From: Doryteuthis pealeii | Taxonomy: Eukaryota > Mollusca > Cephalopoda > Myopsida > Loliginidae | Direction: 5' to 3' | Assembly: GCA_023376005.1 (NCBI GenBank) | Contig: CM042141.1 | Location: 100,473,310 to 100,537,309 of the forward strand | Length of the DNA stretch: 64,000 bases | In this document: positions 52,430 to 64,000 of the stretch, piece by piece | Numbering within the stretch: position 1 is the first letter of the stretch | Layout: each line of letters begins with the position of its first letter | Translations under genes and position numbers: made by a program | The notes under the pieces: model-generated | The model's input: only the letters and a program-made list of their open reading frames with translations | Databases searched by the model: none | What the model was told of the DNA's origin: nothing

Positions 52430-53586
52430 TTCCTGTGCCTTTTTTTTTTTACCAGCCACAAACTTCCTTGGTCCAATGTGTTTTAATATCCAAGTTTTTG
52501 TTGGATCAATTATTTCAGAGCATAAGTTTAAAAAAAAAAAAGAAAGAAAAATATCATCTTGAAGAATTTTGGCTTTGAAAAAACAAAACCAAAAAAAAAA
52601 AAGGAGATGAATGTCTTTGTGGATTTTGACATGTTAAAAAAAAATGAATCAAGTTGTAACAAAATGCTTTTTTCATTTTCGGATTTGAAATTAAAGACTC
52701 AAAATCTTAAGACATTCATTTGGTATATGCAAGGAATTGGATTTACATTAAAAATAAAAACCGAAGAGAAAAAAAAAAAAAAGAAAAAAAAAAAAAGAAA
52801 GAAACAAAATCAAGTTGTTCTAAAAAATAGTTATCTATTAATGACGATTGATAAATTAAAAAAATAAGTTCCATTGGCAAGGAGAAAACTCTTGCTGCTT
52901 TAGAAAAATTACGCAGCAAAATTGAATTTTATGAGAAAAAAAAAACAAAAAAAACGTGGATGAACTGAAAAACAAGGAATTAATTCCTGTACATTTTGAT
53001 CCATTTAGTAGGAAGTTTTTTTTTTAATGAAGGGAATCCAAAGGAAAGGGCGTTGTCCATTTTATCCTGGAAGAATAAAAAAAAAAAACCCTTTTGTTAT
53101 AGATAAAGATGGGAGAAGAATCAAATATCTAATGTTTTCTCTTCTTCAGGATTTTTTTTAACCACGGCAAATCACACACAATAAAAAGAAGAGGTAGCTA
53201 AAGTTATATTAAAAACGGTATTCTATTTTTTTCTTGGAGGAAAAAAAAAAAAAAGCCACGTCCTTTATCTCCAAAAATAAAAATTCTATTTTTCTTGGGG
53301 GTAAGGGGAAAGCCACGTCCATCATCTCCAAAAATACAAGATTATAAAATAAAGTACAATTATTTTGTAACAACTTGGCTCTTTTCTTTTTTAACTTTTA
53401 AATAATTTAGCTGCACTTTAAGCCAAATAAATTCACCACCTGTGCCATTTGAACCCACAACCAACAAATCATAATAGTCCAAAATTTCTGTGATAATCAT
53501 AGCAAGATTAGATCAAATGAATTTTAGCTTCAAATATTTTGTATTTTTAATCCTTAGAAACTGAGCAGCCCAAAGTGTGTGTGGTG

Positions 53587-53617
<31 letters not shown>

Positions 53618-54135
53618 AGGTGTCAAATGAAAAATTGTGATATTATAAAAAGTACTTGATACCTATTGCTTAAGCATAACATTTATTATCGAGATGTAAA
53701 CACAATATAAATAATTTATAAAACATCTATATCTAGATTATAGATTAAAATAATTTATAATAAATGATTTCAATTTTTTTAAATGCATGTCAACATGGGA
53801 TTTTTTTTCTATTAACTTTTAAGAATTTAATAAAGATATTCAGCTCATTCAAGTGTGGAATATGGAGATCTAATAAATTGCAATGGAGTTATCAGAATAA
53901 TAATTGATTAGAATAATTTATTCATTTTGTTATTGCCTAAAAGTACTACAACGGTTAAATTACAAAAATACTAATAATACCAGGTACTTGCTAGGAATGA
54001 CCTGCCCCTTTAGAGGTACTTTTTACAATATCACAATTTTTCCTTAACGACACCCTTCCCCTTTTGGCACACATGTCCAGTACCTTAACCTTTGACCTCA
54101 TCCCCTGGAGTAGCCAGTATTAGTATCACTACCTA
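52430..54135. other. AT-rich sequence without a recognised gene
   Basis: It holds A-homopolymers, a TG microsatellite at 53575-53616 and short near-duplicate bases (TCCAAAAATA blocks around 53265 and 53320). The Lys-rich frame at 52559-52867 follows A-runs and is not convincing. Confidence 0.5.
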
Positions 54136-54141
54136 GAAGTG

Positions 54142-54389
54142 CAGGGTGGTCTGAAAATCATGTCACCCCCTTACATATCTTTTAAGGGGTAAAATAATTG
54201 CATAAATACAACCCAAAATTCTAGAAAATAATTTAATATTTAAAGATTTTTTTTTAGGTAAAATAATTTTATAACTTATATATTATATAATAAAAAACAA
54301 AAAAATAATGAAAGTTAAAACAGTATGTAGGGTGCGTCATGATGATGATGATGATGATGTAGGGGTGACAAGACATTTGGACCACCCTG
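54142..54389. mobile_element. MITE with CAGGGTGGTC ends, copy 1 (unfilled)
   Basis: CAGGGTGGTCTGAAAATCAT is inverted at the right end (TTTGGACCACCCTG). The interior has TAAAATAATTTTATAACTTA and a GAT run. It is the empty-site counterpart of the next element. Confidence 0.82.
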
Positions 54390-54401
54390 TTGATTAATGT
54401 A

Positions 54402-54876
54402 CAGGTGGTCCGAAAGTCTTGTCACCCATACATATTTTTGTTAGAGGTAAAATAATTACGTAACTTATATATGATAATAAAACAAAAAATAATGAAAGTT
54501 AAAACAAATAGCAAAAAAAAACACCCTACGGGCAAAGAAGAGAGGGGGGGGGGAGTTAAAAATTCAGTGCCAGAGAGTTTGTACCATAACTACGTAAAAT
54601 CACCAAATTTATTAAAGGAGTAAAAAATAAAACAATTTGAAATGAAAACTTATTTCTGATAACTTTAGATATATAACAAAATAAAACAAACTAAAAAAAA
54701 ACCCAATGAGGATGAATTGAGGTTTCATGCTCAAATTTTGAGTGTATTTATTCTGTTATGATGATTTGGGGTAATGTGACGTAAGCAGTGACATAGTTTT
54801 GGTTACTGACACATTGAGCCCAAATCTCCATTATTAATAGATATGTAGGGGTGACAAAACTTTCGGACCATTTAGT
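54402..54876. mobile_element. MITE copy 2, split by a Helitron-like element
   Basis: CAGGTGGTCCGAAAGTCTTG starts the copy, which matches copy 1 up to AAAGTTAAAACA. The match resumes after 54841 with TATGTAGGGGTGACA and TTTCGGACCA. Removing 54509-54841 restores the copy 1 order. Confidence 0.82.
54509..54841 (-). mobile_element. Non-autonomous Helitron-like element nested in a MITE
   Basis: Minus strand: TCTATTAATAATGGAGATTT after A, hairpin CCCGTAGGG, T-run and GCTA before T (the last G of CTAG seems lost). The neighbouring MITE gives the pre-insertion sequence and confirms entry between A and T with no target duplication, as expected for Helitrons. Confidence 0.82.
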
Positions 54877-55138
54877 ATATGTAACCAATTGGCTTGAATT
54901 CCAATCAGAGAATCCCAATTTCTACATCGCTATTGCCTAGAAAATATTGTAATCCATTATTCAACAACCCTAGACTGTTGAACAGCAGTTTATAACATTT
55001 CACATTAGAGTGGCTCACGGCCATGGGGAGCTTAATGTTCTCAGGGTTAAGTGCCAGAAATATTTACAGATTCATATATTTAATCTTTTTCCACATCTTG
55101 CGATGTAACATTTTACTTGAAAAAAAAGTAAAGTCTTT

Positions 55139-55169
<31 letters not shown>

Positions 55170-55492
55170 GTTGCAGTGATATGTATTTCAAATTCATAAT
55201 TCTGTTCTGTGAATTTACTTGCCAAGAAGTAGAACTTACTGTCAACAGGCAGGGAGTTGTGAACAAATTATTAAATAACAAGAAAAAGTGAAAGAACGCA
55301 ATGTACATTTCTTTTTTTTTTTTTTTTTTTTTTTATTGGACTCATAAAAAATAGTAGACTTTTAAATTTCTAAAATTTGGAATCTTTCAATTTGATTAAA
55401 GAGGGATTTTGCCTCTTCTGATTTTGAGATGGAGTTTGCAATTCCATCGTAAGGTATTGTAAGTTGTAAATTATCTAAAAGTAAAAGAAAGT

Positions 55493-55712
55493 AAAGTTGG
55501 CAGAGTGGCCTATTGTTAGTATCAACCAGACAATGAGGGAGTCTATCCTCTTTTCGCTAGCACTAGACCAGGGAGATTGATTTTCTGAGGTGGAGTGCCA
55601 CAACTCAGATTACCCAATGTGTGCTACTCATGTGCTGAGTTGATGGGGTATTGAACCAGGAACCTTGCAATTCCTGGTGGGTGCTCTACTGACTGAGCTA
55701 AACTGGCCCCCA
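55493..55712 (-). mobile_element. tRNA-derived SINE, copy 5
   Basis: Reverse complement: GGGGCCAGTTTAGCTCAGTC with A-box, GGTTCAATACCCC as B-box, then GAGTAGCACACATTGGG and the standard end. Slightly shortened body. Confidence 0.88.
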
Positions 55713-55719
55713 AAAAATC

Positions 55720-57560
55720 ATCTAGAAACGTAAAAAGGGAAAACAAAAAAGATAATTCAGGTTTAAGGCCATATCAAAAATGGTACAAAAAATAATTAGA
55801 TTTTAAAGGATACAATGAACGTGACATTAGAGTTATAAACTTTTTTTAGATTAAATATAAAATTTCTTTACAAACAAACTCATCACTTAAAAGATATTCT
55901 ACTTCTACAAAGAAATATTATAAATAAAAATGTCATTACATTTTTAATATCTATCACTAATAAATTTGGTCGAGAGGCCTCAGGCAGCACCTACCTCCTT
56001 GCCTAAAAAATGGTGAGGGCTGGGTTTATTTGCCTGCAGCACCCCTCATAGAGAATACCAATGGAATCTAAGCAAGTTTTAAAACCACTGCACTGTAGAA
56101 AAGTTATAATCGACACTGGTAACTGAATTTGAGAGACTAAAATCAGGAATTGACTCCAAAAAAGAAAAAAAAATTTTTTTATATGAAGCATTGTCAAGTG
56201 AAGCATTAATTTTTGGCTAGTTTTCTGTTTTCATCTTATTTTTGTTGCCTTTTTTTTTTTTTTTTAATTACAATGTTGGTTTTACATTCTTGAACAAACT
56301 CATCTCTTATGGTGACCCAAGCCAAGTCCTGTCTATTTCTTAGCCTTGTCCAAGCTAAAGAAATATTGTACATAAAAATTTTGTTAGATTTTTAATACAA
56401 GTCTTATCACAAATTGTTGATGAGTTCTCTCCCCTCTCTGGCCCTTTTTAAAATGTTCTGTTCCTTTTAAGGAAATTTTGCTTTAAAAGGGATGGTGTTT
56501 TTTTTTTTAATTTTTTGATATTAAAGAAAAATTCCTTGAAAAAAAATTATTAGTTGACATTGGTAATATAATTTGAGAGACAAAAATCAGGAATTGTCTT
56601 GTCTGAATAATTCTTTTTTTAATATGAAGCATTCATTTTTGGCTAGTTTTTCTTTCATCTTATTTTTGTTGCATTTTATTGCGTTGGATTTTAGAAGAAT
56701 GGGTAAAAATTTGGTCTACATTAAGTTTGCCAATTTCATAGAAAAAACATTTATCTTAATTCTTTTTTTTTAATTAATAAAAATAAATAAAAAAAGAAAA
56801 TTAGATCTAAAAAAAGAAAAATTTCAAGGGTAATTTAATTCATAATGTCAGTTGATATTGGCATTAAGAGAAAAAATCAGGAATCATCTTGTCTAATTTA
56901 AAAAAAAATGTTTTTTATATGAAGCTATATGAAACTTTTGGCTAGTTTTTCTTTCATCTTATTTTTGTTGCATTTTATTTCAATGCACAGGTTATTTTTT
57001 TAAAAAATTCTATGACCATTACAGTTAATAGCTTGAATTGGATGTTTATTGAAGGATGTAGAATGTAAAAACAAAATGGATGAAGGATACAGTTTAAAAA
57101 AAAAAAAAAAAAAAAAATGCCACCTAAAATCTACAGCTGTCAATTGGAAGTTATAATCTACCATTAAGTTGATAATTATCATATACTGATTTATTCGAAC
57201 TGGTTGTGAGTTCAATCCCTGGATAAGGCAGCGAAATTCATACATTCTAGTTGAGTAGAATAAGCAGAATCAACATTACAAGGACGAATCGACTAAGATA
57301 TCTTCGAGCATAGACAGCAGAATGAGAAAATTCTTAGCCCCCCCGTGAATTGTATGGGGGGGGGTAAGGTTTGAAATTCTCAGAAGGTCATCGAATACAA
57401 GAAAGCACCTGAGAAAAGGTCAGTGAGTAAAACGTGACGATAACAACCAGGATAAGGATAACTGTTTGAATAAATCAGTTTATTATTAATAATGATAAAT
57501 ATTTGTCTCCAATAAAAAAGGTTATTTCTTATGCGGTTTTAACTTTGATGGGGTTTTTTT
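55720..57560. other. AT-rich sequence, no gene recognised
   Basis: ATTTTTGGCTAGTTTT-CTTTCATCTTATTTTTGTTGC-type blocks recur near 56200, 56640 and 56930, with TTTAATATGAAGC and GAGA-AAAATCAGGAATT beside them. This is a degenerate repeat of about 290-430 bp spacing. 59240-59320 shares TTAGAAGAATGGGT and TTTGGTCTACATTAAGTTTG with 56690-56730. Confidence 0.55.
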
Positions 57561-57564
57561 TTTT

Positions 57565-57735
57565 AAATTTGTTAACCTTTTCAATGCCACATATTCCAAT
57601 TTTTGGGAGCTCTTCATGCCACAAATAAAACATGGTATGGTTCCAATGGTATGAAATTAGACTATATTTGCATATCGCATGGTTCAAGGAATTTGACTAT
57701 ATAGCACGCAGCAGTGAAAAGGGTTAAGAAAAAAA
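57565..57735. mobile_element. Short inverted-repeat element
   Basis: GTTAACCTTTTCAATGCC at 57571 is approximately inverted by GCAGTGAAAAGGGTTAAG at 57711-57728. The ends resemble those of the 48603-50637 element. Confidence 0.55.
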
Positions 57736-57739
57736 AAGA

Positions 57740-58960
57740 AAAAAATAGAATCATTTACATATATAAACCAAATCAGAATAATGTTCAAAAATTGATTGCA
57801 GAATACTTATTACAGAAAAAAAAAAAAGATCATTAAACTGGTCATAAGTAGCCATGATGCTACTCCATTAAGAAAAAAAAATCCACTAAAAATCTGTATT
57901 TTTCATTAGGTATATGAAGGGGGGGTGGAGAATACAGAAAAGTTCTTAGCCTGACCAAGAAGGAATCACTATGAAGTACATGTTATCATTCCATATATTC
58001 ATCCTAGAGTACAACACATTCACCACATCGATATTTCTTTATTCTTAGGAAAAGAAAAAAGAAAAAAATCAATAAAAATTATTAAAAATTAAAAGAAAAA
58101 TTAAAAGAAAAAAAATGAATTTAAAAAAATCTAAAAAAAAAAAAAATCAATAAACTTTAAAAAAAAAAAAAAAGGAAAAAGTTAATAAAAAAAAAATAAA
58201 TAAAAAAAGGCAAGGAAAATTAAAAAAAAAAAAAAAGAAAAAAAAAAAGATTATTTCCTTCTTGGTTGGATCAAGAACTTTTCAGCAGGTGACTGATTGC
58301 CAATTCTTAACTACAAAACAGATCTTCCACTTTATATACAAATATACAAAGATGAAGACTTATCATATACAATGTCTCATCTTAAAATAAAAATAAAATA
58401 AAAACCAATATTAAAGCAAATATGAAGGACTTTTTTTTCTTTGATATGAAATCCTCCACTATTAAAGAGTTCCACATTTTGTCAAAAAATAAATCTCTAT
58501 TAAAAAGCTCTCCTAAACAAATTGCAACATCTCGGGCCAACAAACCTACATTTTACAAGGCAAAGAGAAATCCTAGAGATGCGTCTAGTCGAATATTTAA
58601 CTACAAATCAGTTCTCACAGTTTGGTTAGCTACATTTTCTAAGTGGAACAAAAATACCAACAAATAAATCTCACTACTTTCCTAGTTGGGTTTTTTTTTT
58701 GTTTTTTTTTTTAATTTGTTTGTATTTACTACCAGTGATAAGATATTTTTTTTTTACATGCTCTCAATTGTTTTAAAGGGTTTTTTGTTTTGTTTTTATT
58801 TTTGTTCCCCGGATTGGTTTTGTTAAAAAATGGACCATCAGGAAGAGGATGGATAGTGGATAAAAATTTGTTGAAAAAAAAAAATTGCGCAATAATTTTA
58901 GGCTCAACTTTGAGCTAGCCATGTTTTCTCAGCGTTGACCAGTTTGAAAAAAGAGCCATG
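57740..58960. other. Poly-A-rich and AT-rich sequence, no gene recognised
   Basis: 58020-58260 is A-rich with runs of 8-14 A. A + frame of 81 codons at 58422-58667 has balanced composition (PKQIATSRANKPTFYKAKRN) but no family I can name and no context. Confidence 0.4.
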
Positions 58961-59004
58961 GTTACCAATCTGATCTTTCAGTATATATATCTCTCTCTAT
59001 ATAT

Positions 59005-59062
59005 ATATGACGACAATCACCAGTGCCCCAAATGTAGGAGCGTATATTTAAAGTATATAAAC
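59005..59062. repeat. TA-flanked short dispersed repeat
   Basis: TGACGACAATCACCAGTGCC and CCAAATGTAGGAGCGTATAT match 26745-26795. Confidence 0.8.
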
Positions 59063-60237
59063 AATATATTTCCAAGGTTTTATGATTTTGTTTCTGTTGA
59101 TTGCATAATTAAAAAAAAAAAATTATTTCATTTTACAAAAGCTCATTTGCTAGATTATTCACACTTCAAAAATGCACTTACTCTGCACAAAAAAAAAAAA
59201 AGAAAAGAAAAATAGGAGGTTATTGGAAGATATGTTATGAGGGAATTGGATTTTAGAAGAATGGGTCAAGATTTGGTCTACATTAAGTTTGCCAGTTTCA
59301 TAGAAAAAACATTTTTTTTAGAATTAATAAGACCTTCATAATTCATTCAAGCATTTAAAAAAAAAAATTTAAATCTGAAAAAAAAAGAAAAGAAAAAGTT
59401 TTTCAAGGGTAATTCAATTTATAAGGTAATCATCTATTACACGAGTCTGCGTTAAAAGTTCTTTTTCCAAGGTCAAAGGTTTATCAAGTGATATATATAT
59501 AATCAACATTTTTATACTGAATTCAAAAATACCATTCATTGTGTTTAGTCAGGTCTGGTTTTTAAGATGTGCTTGAATAAGTAGTACATAATGATAACAC
59601 TTATTCAAAAACCGGTGGACTCTACTTGTCACAGCTATAATACTGTTCGATGCATTTCAAGTAAGAGCTTTGTATCTTAAAAATTTGATCTGATTAGAAA
59701 AATGAGTATGATTTTTGGATTCAGCATAAAAAACTGCCTTAAAATCAGCTATTATATATTCGACTTTGAAAATATCGCAGATCAGTGTCATTGATGTTAC
59801 AGTAAGAATAGATATTTATTCTCCTTCAGTCACGTGAGACTTTAGACATTTGGTGATTATCTAGAAGTTGGGTTAGAGTTTACGTTTAAAATATCTTTAC
59901 CTATAAATTTCTTTTTAATTAACTGTATTTTGACATTAGAAAAAACTTAACTCTCCCCAATTTTTTTTTAAACAAGAAAAATATCAGTGTATTGTATAAA
60001 ACAATAAAATAGAAAGTAATGAATTATTTTGCTGTAAAATGTTTTTAATGTTTATTTATTTATAAATAATATTTTTCTTTGTCATGATAAATTAGAAACT
60101 TAAATGTTTTTATTGAACTTATTAACATAAGCATATCTGAAATTCACTTCTACCTCAAACATTAGCTCTAAAAACAGAGGAAAAAAAAAAAAAAAAAAAA
60201 TCAAAAAATAAATCAACCGAGTGACAGCTCATAATTT

Positions 60238-60402
60238 AAGGTGTGTCAAAAAAGTATCAATTTTTTTGTACTTTTTGACACACCTTGTATTCTGAAAAAA
60301 ATTAACGTTCCATTCATTCGTCATTTCTATCTTGGTAAATAGTTTCAATCTTGATACTCTTATGGCACACCTTGTATACTCTTATGACACACCTTGTATA
60401 AT
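60238..60402. mobile_element. Mariner-like MITE, second copy
   Basis: AAGGTGTGTCAAAAAAGTAT and GACACACCTTGTATTCTG match 12000-12060. The right end CTTATGACACACCTTGTATA is duplicated (60355-60402). Confidence 0.7.
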
Positions 60403-60612
60403 AAGAAAATGAGTAAATAGGGAGAGAAAAGGAATTTGAATTCTAAATCTTTATCTTTTTAAGATGGAGGGAAAAGTAAAGGTTTACTTTATTATATCAA
60501 TCAGCATTATAAACTTAACCCAATGCTAAAACTTAGACCGTATATTTTTTGGGAATTAACATATTTCTAGGATATGAAGATCTTATTGCTTGAAAAGACC
60601 AAAATCTATATC

Positions 60613-61060
60613 TCTTATTATAATAGAGATTGTGTGTTTGTCTGTCTGTAACTATATCACTACTCAAGTCACAATTCCCTTAGTTATTTATTACACATTC
60701 TCCATGATTTTATTTTTATTTAAACCTCAATTATTATTAAAATTGTTTTACATTATTAATACTGTTGGCCAGGTCTACATTGTATTTACCTTGTACCCCA
60801 CTTGTACGGGTTAGGCACAAGGCCCTATTTACGTGGGACCACCCACAAGCCGAGACTCATGGGTGGCAGGTGAAAAATTGCGTCGATCCCTTGGCATTCC
60901 CTCTCAAGGGGGGCGCTGGGCAATAAACCCATCCCTGTCCCTTTAAATCGAGGGGGCAGGTATTGCCTGGGGGATGGACCCCGGGATCGACGCCGTTAAT
61001 TATAGCAATCCCAACCCATTGGGCAGGGCTGCATACTAATATGCAATTCTATTTATATAT
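60613..61060 (+). mobile_element. Possible Helitron-related element with structured GC-rich core
   Basis: TCTCTTATTATAATAGAGAT with TGTGTGTTTGTCTGTCTGTA at 60613 looks like a Helitron 5' end. The core 60789-61045 is far richer in GC than its surroundings and full of hairpins (separate entry). A 3' terminus is not clear; a perfect TGCATA/TATGCA hairpin at 61030-61045 is a candidate. Confidence 0.45.
60789..60993 (+). other. Structured RNA-like segment
   Basis: Three successive foldable units. First, CCTTGT/ACAAGG with inner ACCC/GGGT (60789-60822). Second, CCACCCA/TGGGTGG (60839-60866). Third, a large domain closed by an exact 11-bp stem, GCGTCGATCCC (60880-60890) with GGGATCGACGC (60983-60993). 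Inside the third are CCCT/AGGG (60899-60910), CAAT/ATTG extended by GGG/CCT (60918-60968) and CCTGTCCC/GGGGCAGG with one G-U (60934-60960). No tRNA or rRNA identity is apparent. Confidence 0.5.
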
Positions 61061-61707
61061 ACAACAATATAGCAGTTTACAGTGTGAATGAGAAGGCTAA
61101 TTTGCATATTGATATTAAAGATTTGGTTTTAATAAATATATGCTTAGTATTATTGATTTCTAATTGTTTGGTTTTATCTTAATGAATATAAGCAAAAATC
61201 ACAGAGATAAATCTTAAAAGAAATCCACTAACAAGAAGAAATAACTATAATTTTATTCTTTACTTCCTATTTTAACTAAATAGTTAAATTAGGAAAATTT
61301 AGCAATGAAAGACAGGAGTGATGGAAAATGAAAGGAAGAGTTAGTTTCAAAGTTGTTCAATTTTTCGATTATACCCTCTTTGTTTCAAATTATTTTGTCT
61401 GCATTCTTATTTAGTTTCATTGAATATAATATTTTATAACATCAAAACTTAAATACTTGCACCCGGAGGAAGGTACATATATTTGCTAGTAAGAAAAATA
61501 TTCTTTTTCTATGAAATTAGCAAACTCACCCAAACTAAATCATGACCCAAAAATACTTTGACCTTGCTGGAGGATTGATTAAACCAAGATCTTAATGGCA
61601 ATTTTAATGAATAAACCTTGAGTAATACAAATATTTTACAAATACATGAATGTAATAATATCTGTATGTGCAAAATATTTACTCAATATATCTGAACCAA
61701 TCAGCAA

Positions 61708-61710
<3 letters not shown>

Positions 61711-61746
<36 letters not shown>
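61711..61746. repeat. TA microsatellite
   Basis: A pure TA run. 61750-62170 holds no recognised gene; a TAA run lies at 61993-62013. Confidence 0.96.
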
Positions 61747-61747
<1 letters not shown>

Positions 61748-62168
61748 TTTTTAATACCAGAAAAGCAAAACCCTGGAATCCATTGATATGTGAATGGATA
61801 TATTATAGATTTTTTTTCTAAGAAACATAAAAATAATGACTGCAATGGGCAAAGGGTGTGAAAGACTTGCTTAACATCTAAATGGCTGCCTCGTTACTTG
61901 AGCCCCAAACCAACCATATCACCCACAATGGCTAGTTATAAAAAGACAAAAATCATACCACCACCATCCACAATAGGACATTTAGTTCTCTATAATAATA
62001 ATAATAATAATAATGTGGACATTATAAATTTACAAATATACGAGCGAGCACCGTGTTAGACGGACAGGCTCAAGATCTAAGGCGACGATATAAATCTACA
62101 ATTTTATTCACAAAATGAGAACCAATATATTTGTCATTAAGCCATAGCACCCATCTTCTGGGGTAATA

Positions 62169-62172
<4 letters not shown>

Positions 62173-62218
<46 letters not shown>
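62173..62218. repeat. GA microsatellite
   Basis: A pure GA run; CT on the other strand gives a Ser/Leu frame that is not a gene. Confidence 0.97.
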
Positions 62219-62219
<1 letters not shown>

Positions 62220-62222
<3 letters not shown>

Positions 62223-62822
62223 GTTTTCTCTCTCTTTAGACCAAGTAGATTTACATTCATTTGAAAGAGGGTGGGGGATCTATCGCCACCCACCCCCCAA
62301 AAACTAAAACAAACTCTCAGCTTTCAAACATCAAACATTCAATTTAAAATTTCTGACTTATCACAGATATAAACATACAAAAGCACACTTAAAAAGAATA
62401 ACAATAGACTCAACCATTTTTGCTGGCATGTAAGTTGCATTATTTACGAGGATAGCTAACCACCCCTACCCTACCTGCTGCAATTTATCCAAGATCCATA
62501 AATGTGGATTTTGAAACTTAACCCTGTGTTAGCCTCCAAGGGATTGTTTTGGCACCTCATGGCATTTCTTAAAATGCTCATAATTCCTAACTGGCAACTC
62601 CTAATTAGAAATTCTCTTGTTTAAGTGAGGGCATTGAACATGTAGAGTGGCTCAGTTGCAGTGAAATGTAGACATCATTCTTTCTTCTTGGTGTATGTAA
62701 AATGTATAACATAAGTTTAAATAAAAAAATTATAGTAATTATCATTTCAATTAATAATTAGAGTTTTAGTTCAAGTATTGATTTATATCATATTCTAACA
62801 GAGATTGAATCTTATGTTACTT

Positions 62823-62863
<41 letters not shown>

Positions 62864-63130
62864 GCTGAACAAATCATCATTTGTCTCCTAAACGCTTTTT
62901 TATTGTTTAGTTTAATGACACAAAAAATTATACTAAATTATTCCTGACTTTTAGGATTGAGTTATGTTTGAAAAAAAATCCATTTTAATTGGTTCTAATT
63001 AGTCGTAATTTGCAATTAAGTAAAAAAAACTGTCCAATCTCTTACTTTACATTCTGCCTATCACTTTCTTCTCCTCTATGTATATCTTGTATATCTTGAT
63101 TACCTTCTTGATATATATGTTAGTTTCTCT

Positions 63131-63182
<52 letters not shown>

Positions 63183-63370
63183 CTGAAATTTATTTCTATG
63201 TTGAATTTCATAAGCAGCAATCTGTAGCTTAAATTAGGTCAAACATTCCCTTTCTTAGAAATCTTACAAAATGATCTTAATGTCTTGTTCGGCGTATTTA
63301 TAAAAAAAACATTTAATTCTCTTTGCAAACTCACTTTTCCCTAATCTCAATTATTTACCCAGAGTTGAAT
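62220..63370. other. AT-rich sequence with TA and GA arrays, no gene recognised
   Basis: TA at 62829-62855 and GA at 63133-63180. The rest shows no repeat or coding signal that I can name. Confidence 0.5.
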
Positions 63371-63372
63371 GG

Positions 63373-63960
63373 GTGACCCACGTTTTGTCTAGTAACAATA
63401 ATCTTCATACAATGACTGCTATTTACACAGTAGCATTGAAACCAACAAAGCCTTCATCAGATGATGACTCTGGGTTCAGGCATGGTTTCAGGGCCGAAGC
63501 ATCATTACCATTAACCCAGAGCGCCCCAGCAGTATCTCACGATACCACCAGACTTTTTCTGTTTGATCACAATATAGGACTGCCATATCTGCGTTAGAGC
63601 TCTTGAATTTTTACTACTTATATATATATATATATATATGGATTCTCTTGTTGATTTCAACTCATAAGGGTTCATAAGATCATCACCCACTCCTCATTTG
63701 AGGAAAGTAGTTCCACGTCTAAATAGACCTGTTTTATTTCCAATGGAAGACACAGACCCAGTTGATGTGTAGGAACGGCCATCACCAAAAGGCCGCCACT
63801 GTACAGAGGTCTGGCTAAGGAGTTCCGTACTATTATCTACCTGTCCCAGTCAACCATAATTCTTCTATCGCCATTGGACTAAGTTGCAAAAGCAGCAAGC
63901 CAAACTGAAACAAAGCATGAATTGATCCATTGAACAACCCTCACAGTGTTTTATTTATAG
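63373..63960. other. Normal-complexity sequence, unassigned
   Basis: Less AT-rich than its neighbours. The + frame at 63373-63597 (74 codons) has balanced composition but no recognisable domain. A TA run at 63620-63640 splits the stretch. It may be another dispersed repeat or exon-like DNA; I cannot decide. Confidence 0.3.
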
Positions 63961-63969
63961 AGATGAAGG

Positions 63970-63970
<1 letters not shown>

Positions 63971-64000
<30 letters not shown>
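63971..64000. repeat. TA microsatellite at window end
   Basis: A TA run reaches the window boundary. Confidence 0.97.

Noticed and set aside
58422..58667. 81-codon frame with balanced composition
   Set aside because: No recognisable family, splice or promoter context in poly-A-rich DNA; kept only as a note.
58976..59062. Hammerhead in the TA-flanked CACCAGTGCC repeat
   Set aside because: Minus strand reads CTGGTGATTGTC with no GAAA box or stems.
60880..60993. Delta-type (HDV-like) ribozyme
   Set aside because: The GCTGGGCAA string is suggestive, but I could not build the nested double pseudoknot with the required stems.
63440..63480. CTGATGA on the minus strand at about 63.46 kb
   Set aside because: No GAAA follows on the same strand and no stem II forms.

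Overview
This is an AT-rich, non-coding animal chromosome segment. I found no intact host protein-coding gene, rRNA or functional tRNA gene. The content is metazoan: tRNA-derived and 5S rRNA-derived SINE-like elements, non-LTR retrotransposon 3' ends with trinucleotide tails, a Penelope-like element (PLE) remnant with a GIY-YIG endonuclease, Helitron-type elements, hAT- and mariner-like MITEs, a short TTAGGG tract and very long TA/GA/GATA microsatellites. The repeat spectrum looks lophotrochozoan, probably a mollusc, but the species cannot be fixed from the sequence.

Layout. 0-5.5 kb: three LINE 3' ends with TAA tails (one split by a palindromic element), composite SINE-like repeats, a Helitron-like element and a LINE C-terminal fragment. 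5.5-8 kb: a 188-bp tandem array, then a possible regulatory block (CRE-like sites, X-box, three DR1 nuclear-receptor sites). 8-19.6 kb: composite repeats, 5S- and tRNA-derived SINEs, mariner-like MITE, Helitron, minisatellites and a lone hammerhead ribozyme at 17.8 kb. 19.7-23.5 kb: CT-rich simple sequence, a palindrome with a hammerhead ribozyme in each arm, tandem SINE bodies and 5S-like fragments. 24-30 kb: PLE remnant, Helitron, 5S SINE, and a MITE with a TTAGGG core. 30-36 kb: an unusually complete heat-shock-type promoter, a LINE 3' end, and a broken retrotransposon integrase. 36-41.3 kb: MITE-like inverted repeats and GATA arrays. 41.5-43.6 kb: a dense cluster of hammerhead ribozyme elements (one direct-repeat 'retrozyme' and three palindromes). 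43.7-64 kb: a roughly 470-bp TA array, minisatellites, a 2-kb element made of roughly 300-bp units, an hAT element, a Helitron nested in a MITE, more SINEs and a GC-rich, RNA-like structured block at 60.8-61.05 kb.

The strongest and least ordinary signal is the hammerhead family. Several loci show the same type I fold: a 4-6 bp stem I, a CTGANGA core, stem II, GAAA, a three-pair stem III usually closed by a two-base loop, then the UH cleavage site. Stem I, II and III sequences differ between loci while staying paired, so the helices covary. Four loci place one ribozyme in each arm of a long palindrome or pair ribozymes in direct repeat, and most lie on or near TA microsatellites. A PLE remnant in the same window fits the known association of metazoan hammerheads with PLEs and small non-autonomous retrozymes. 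All structural claims come from reading base pairs by eye; no folding or database search was run.
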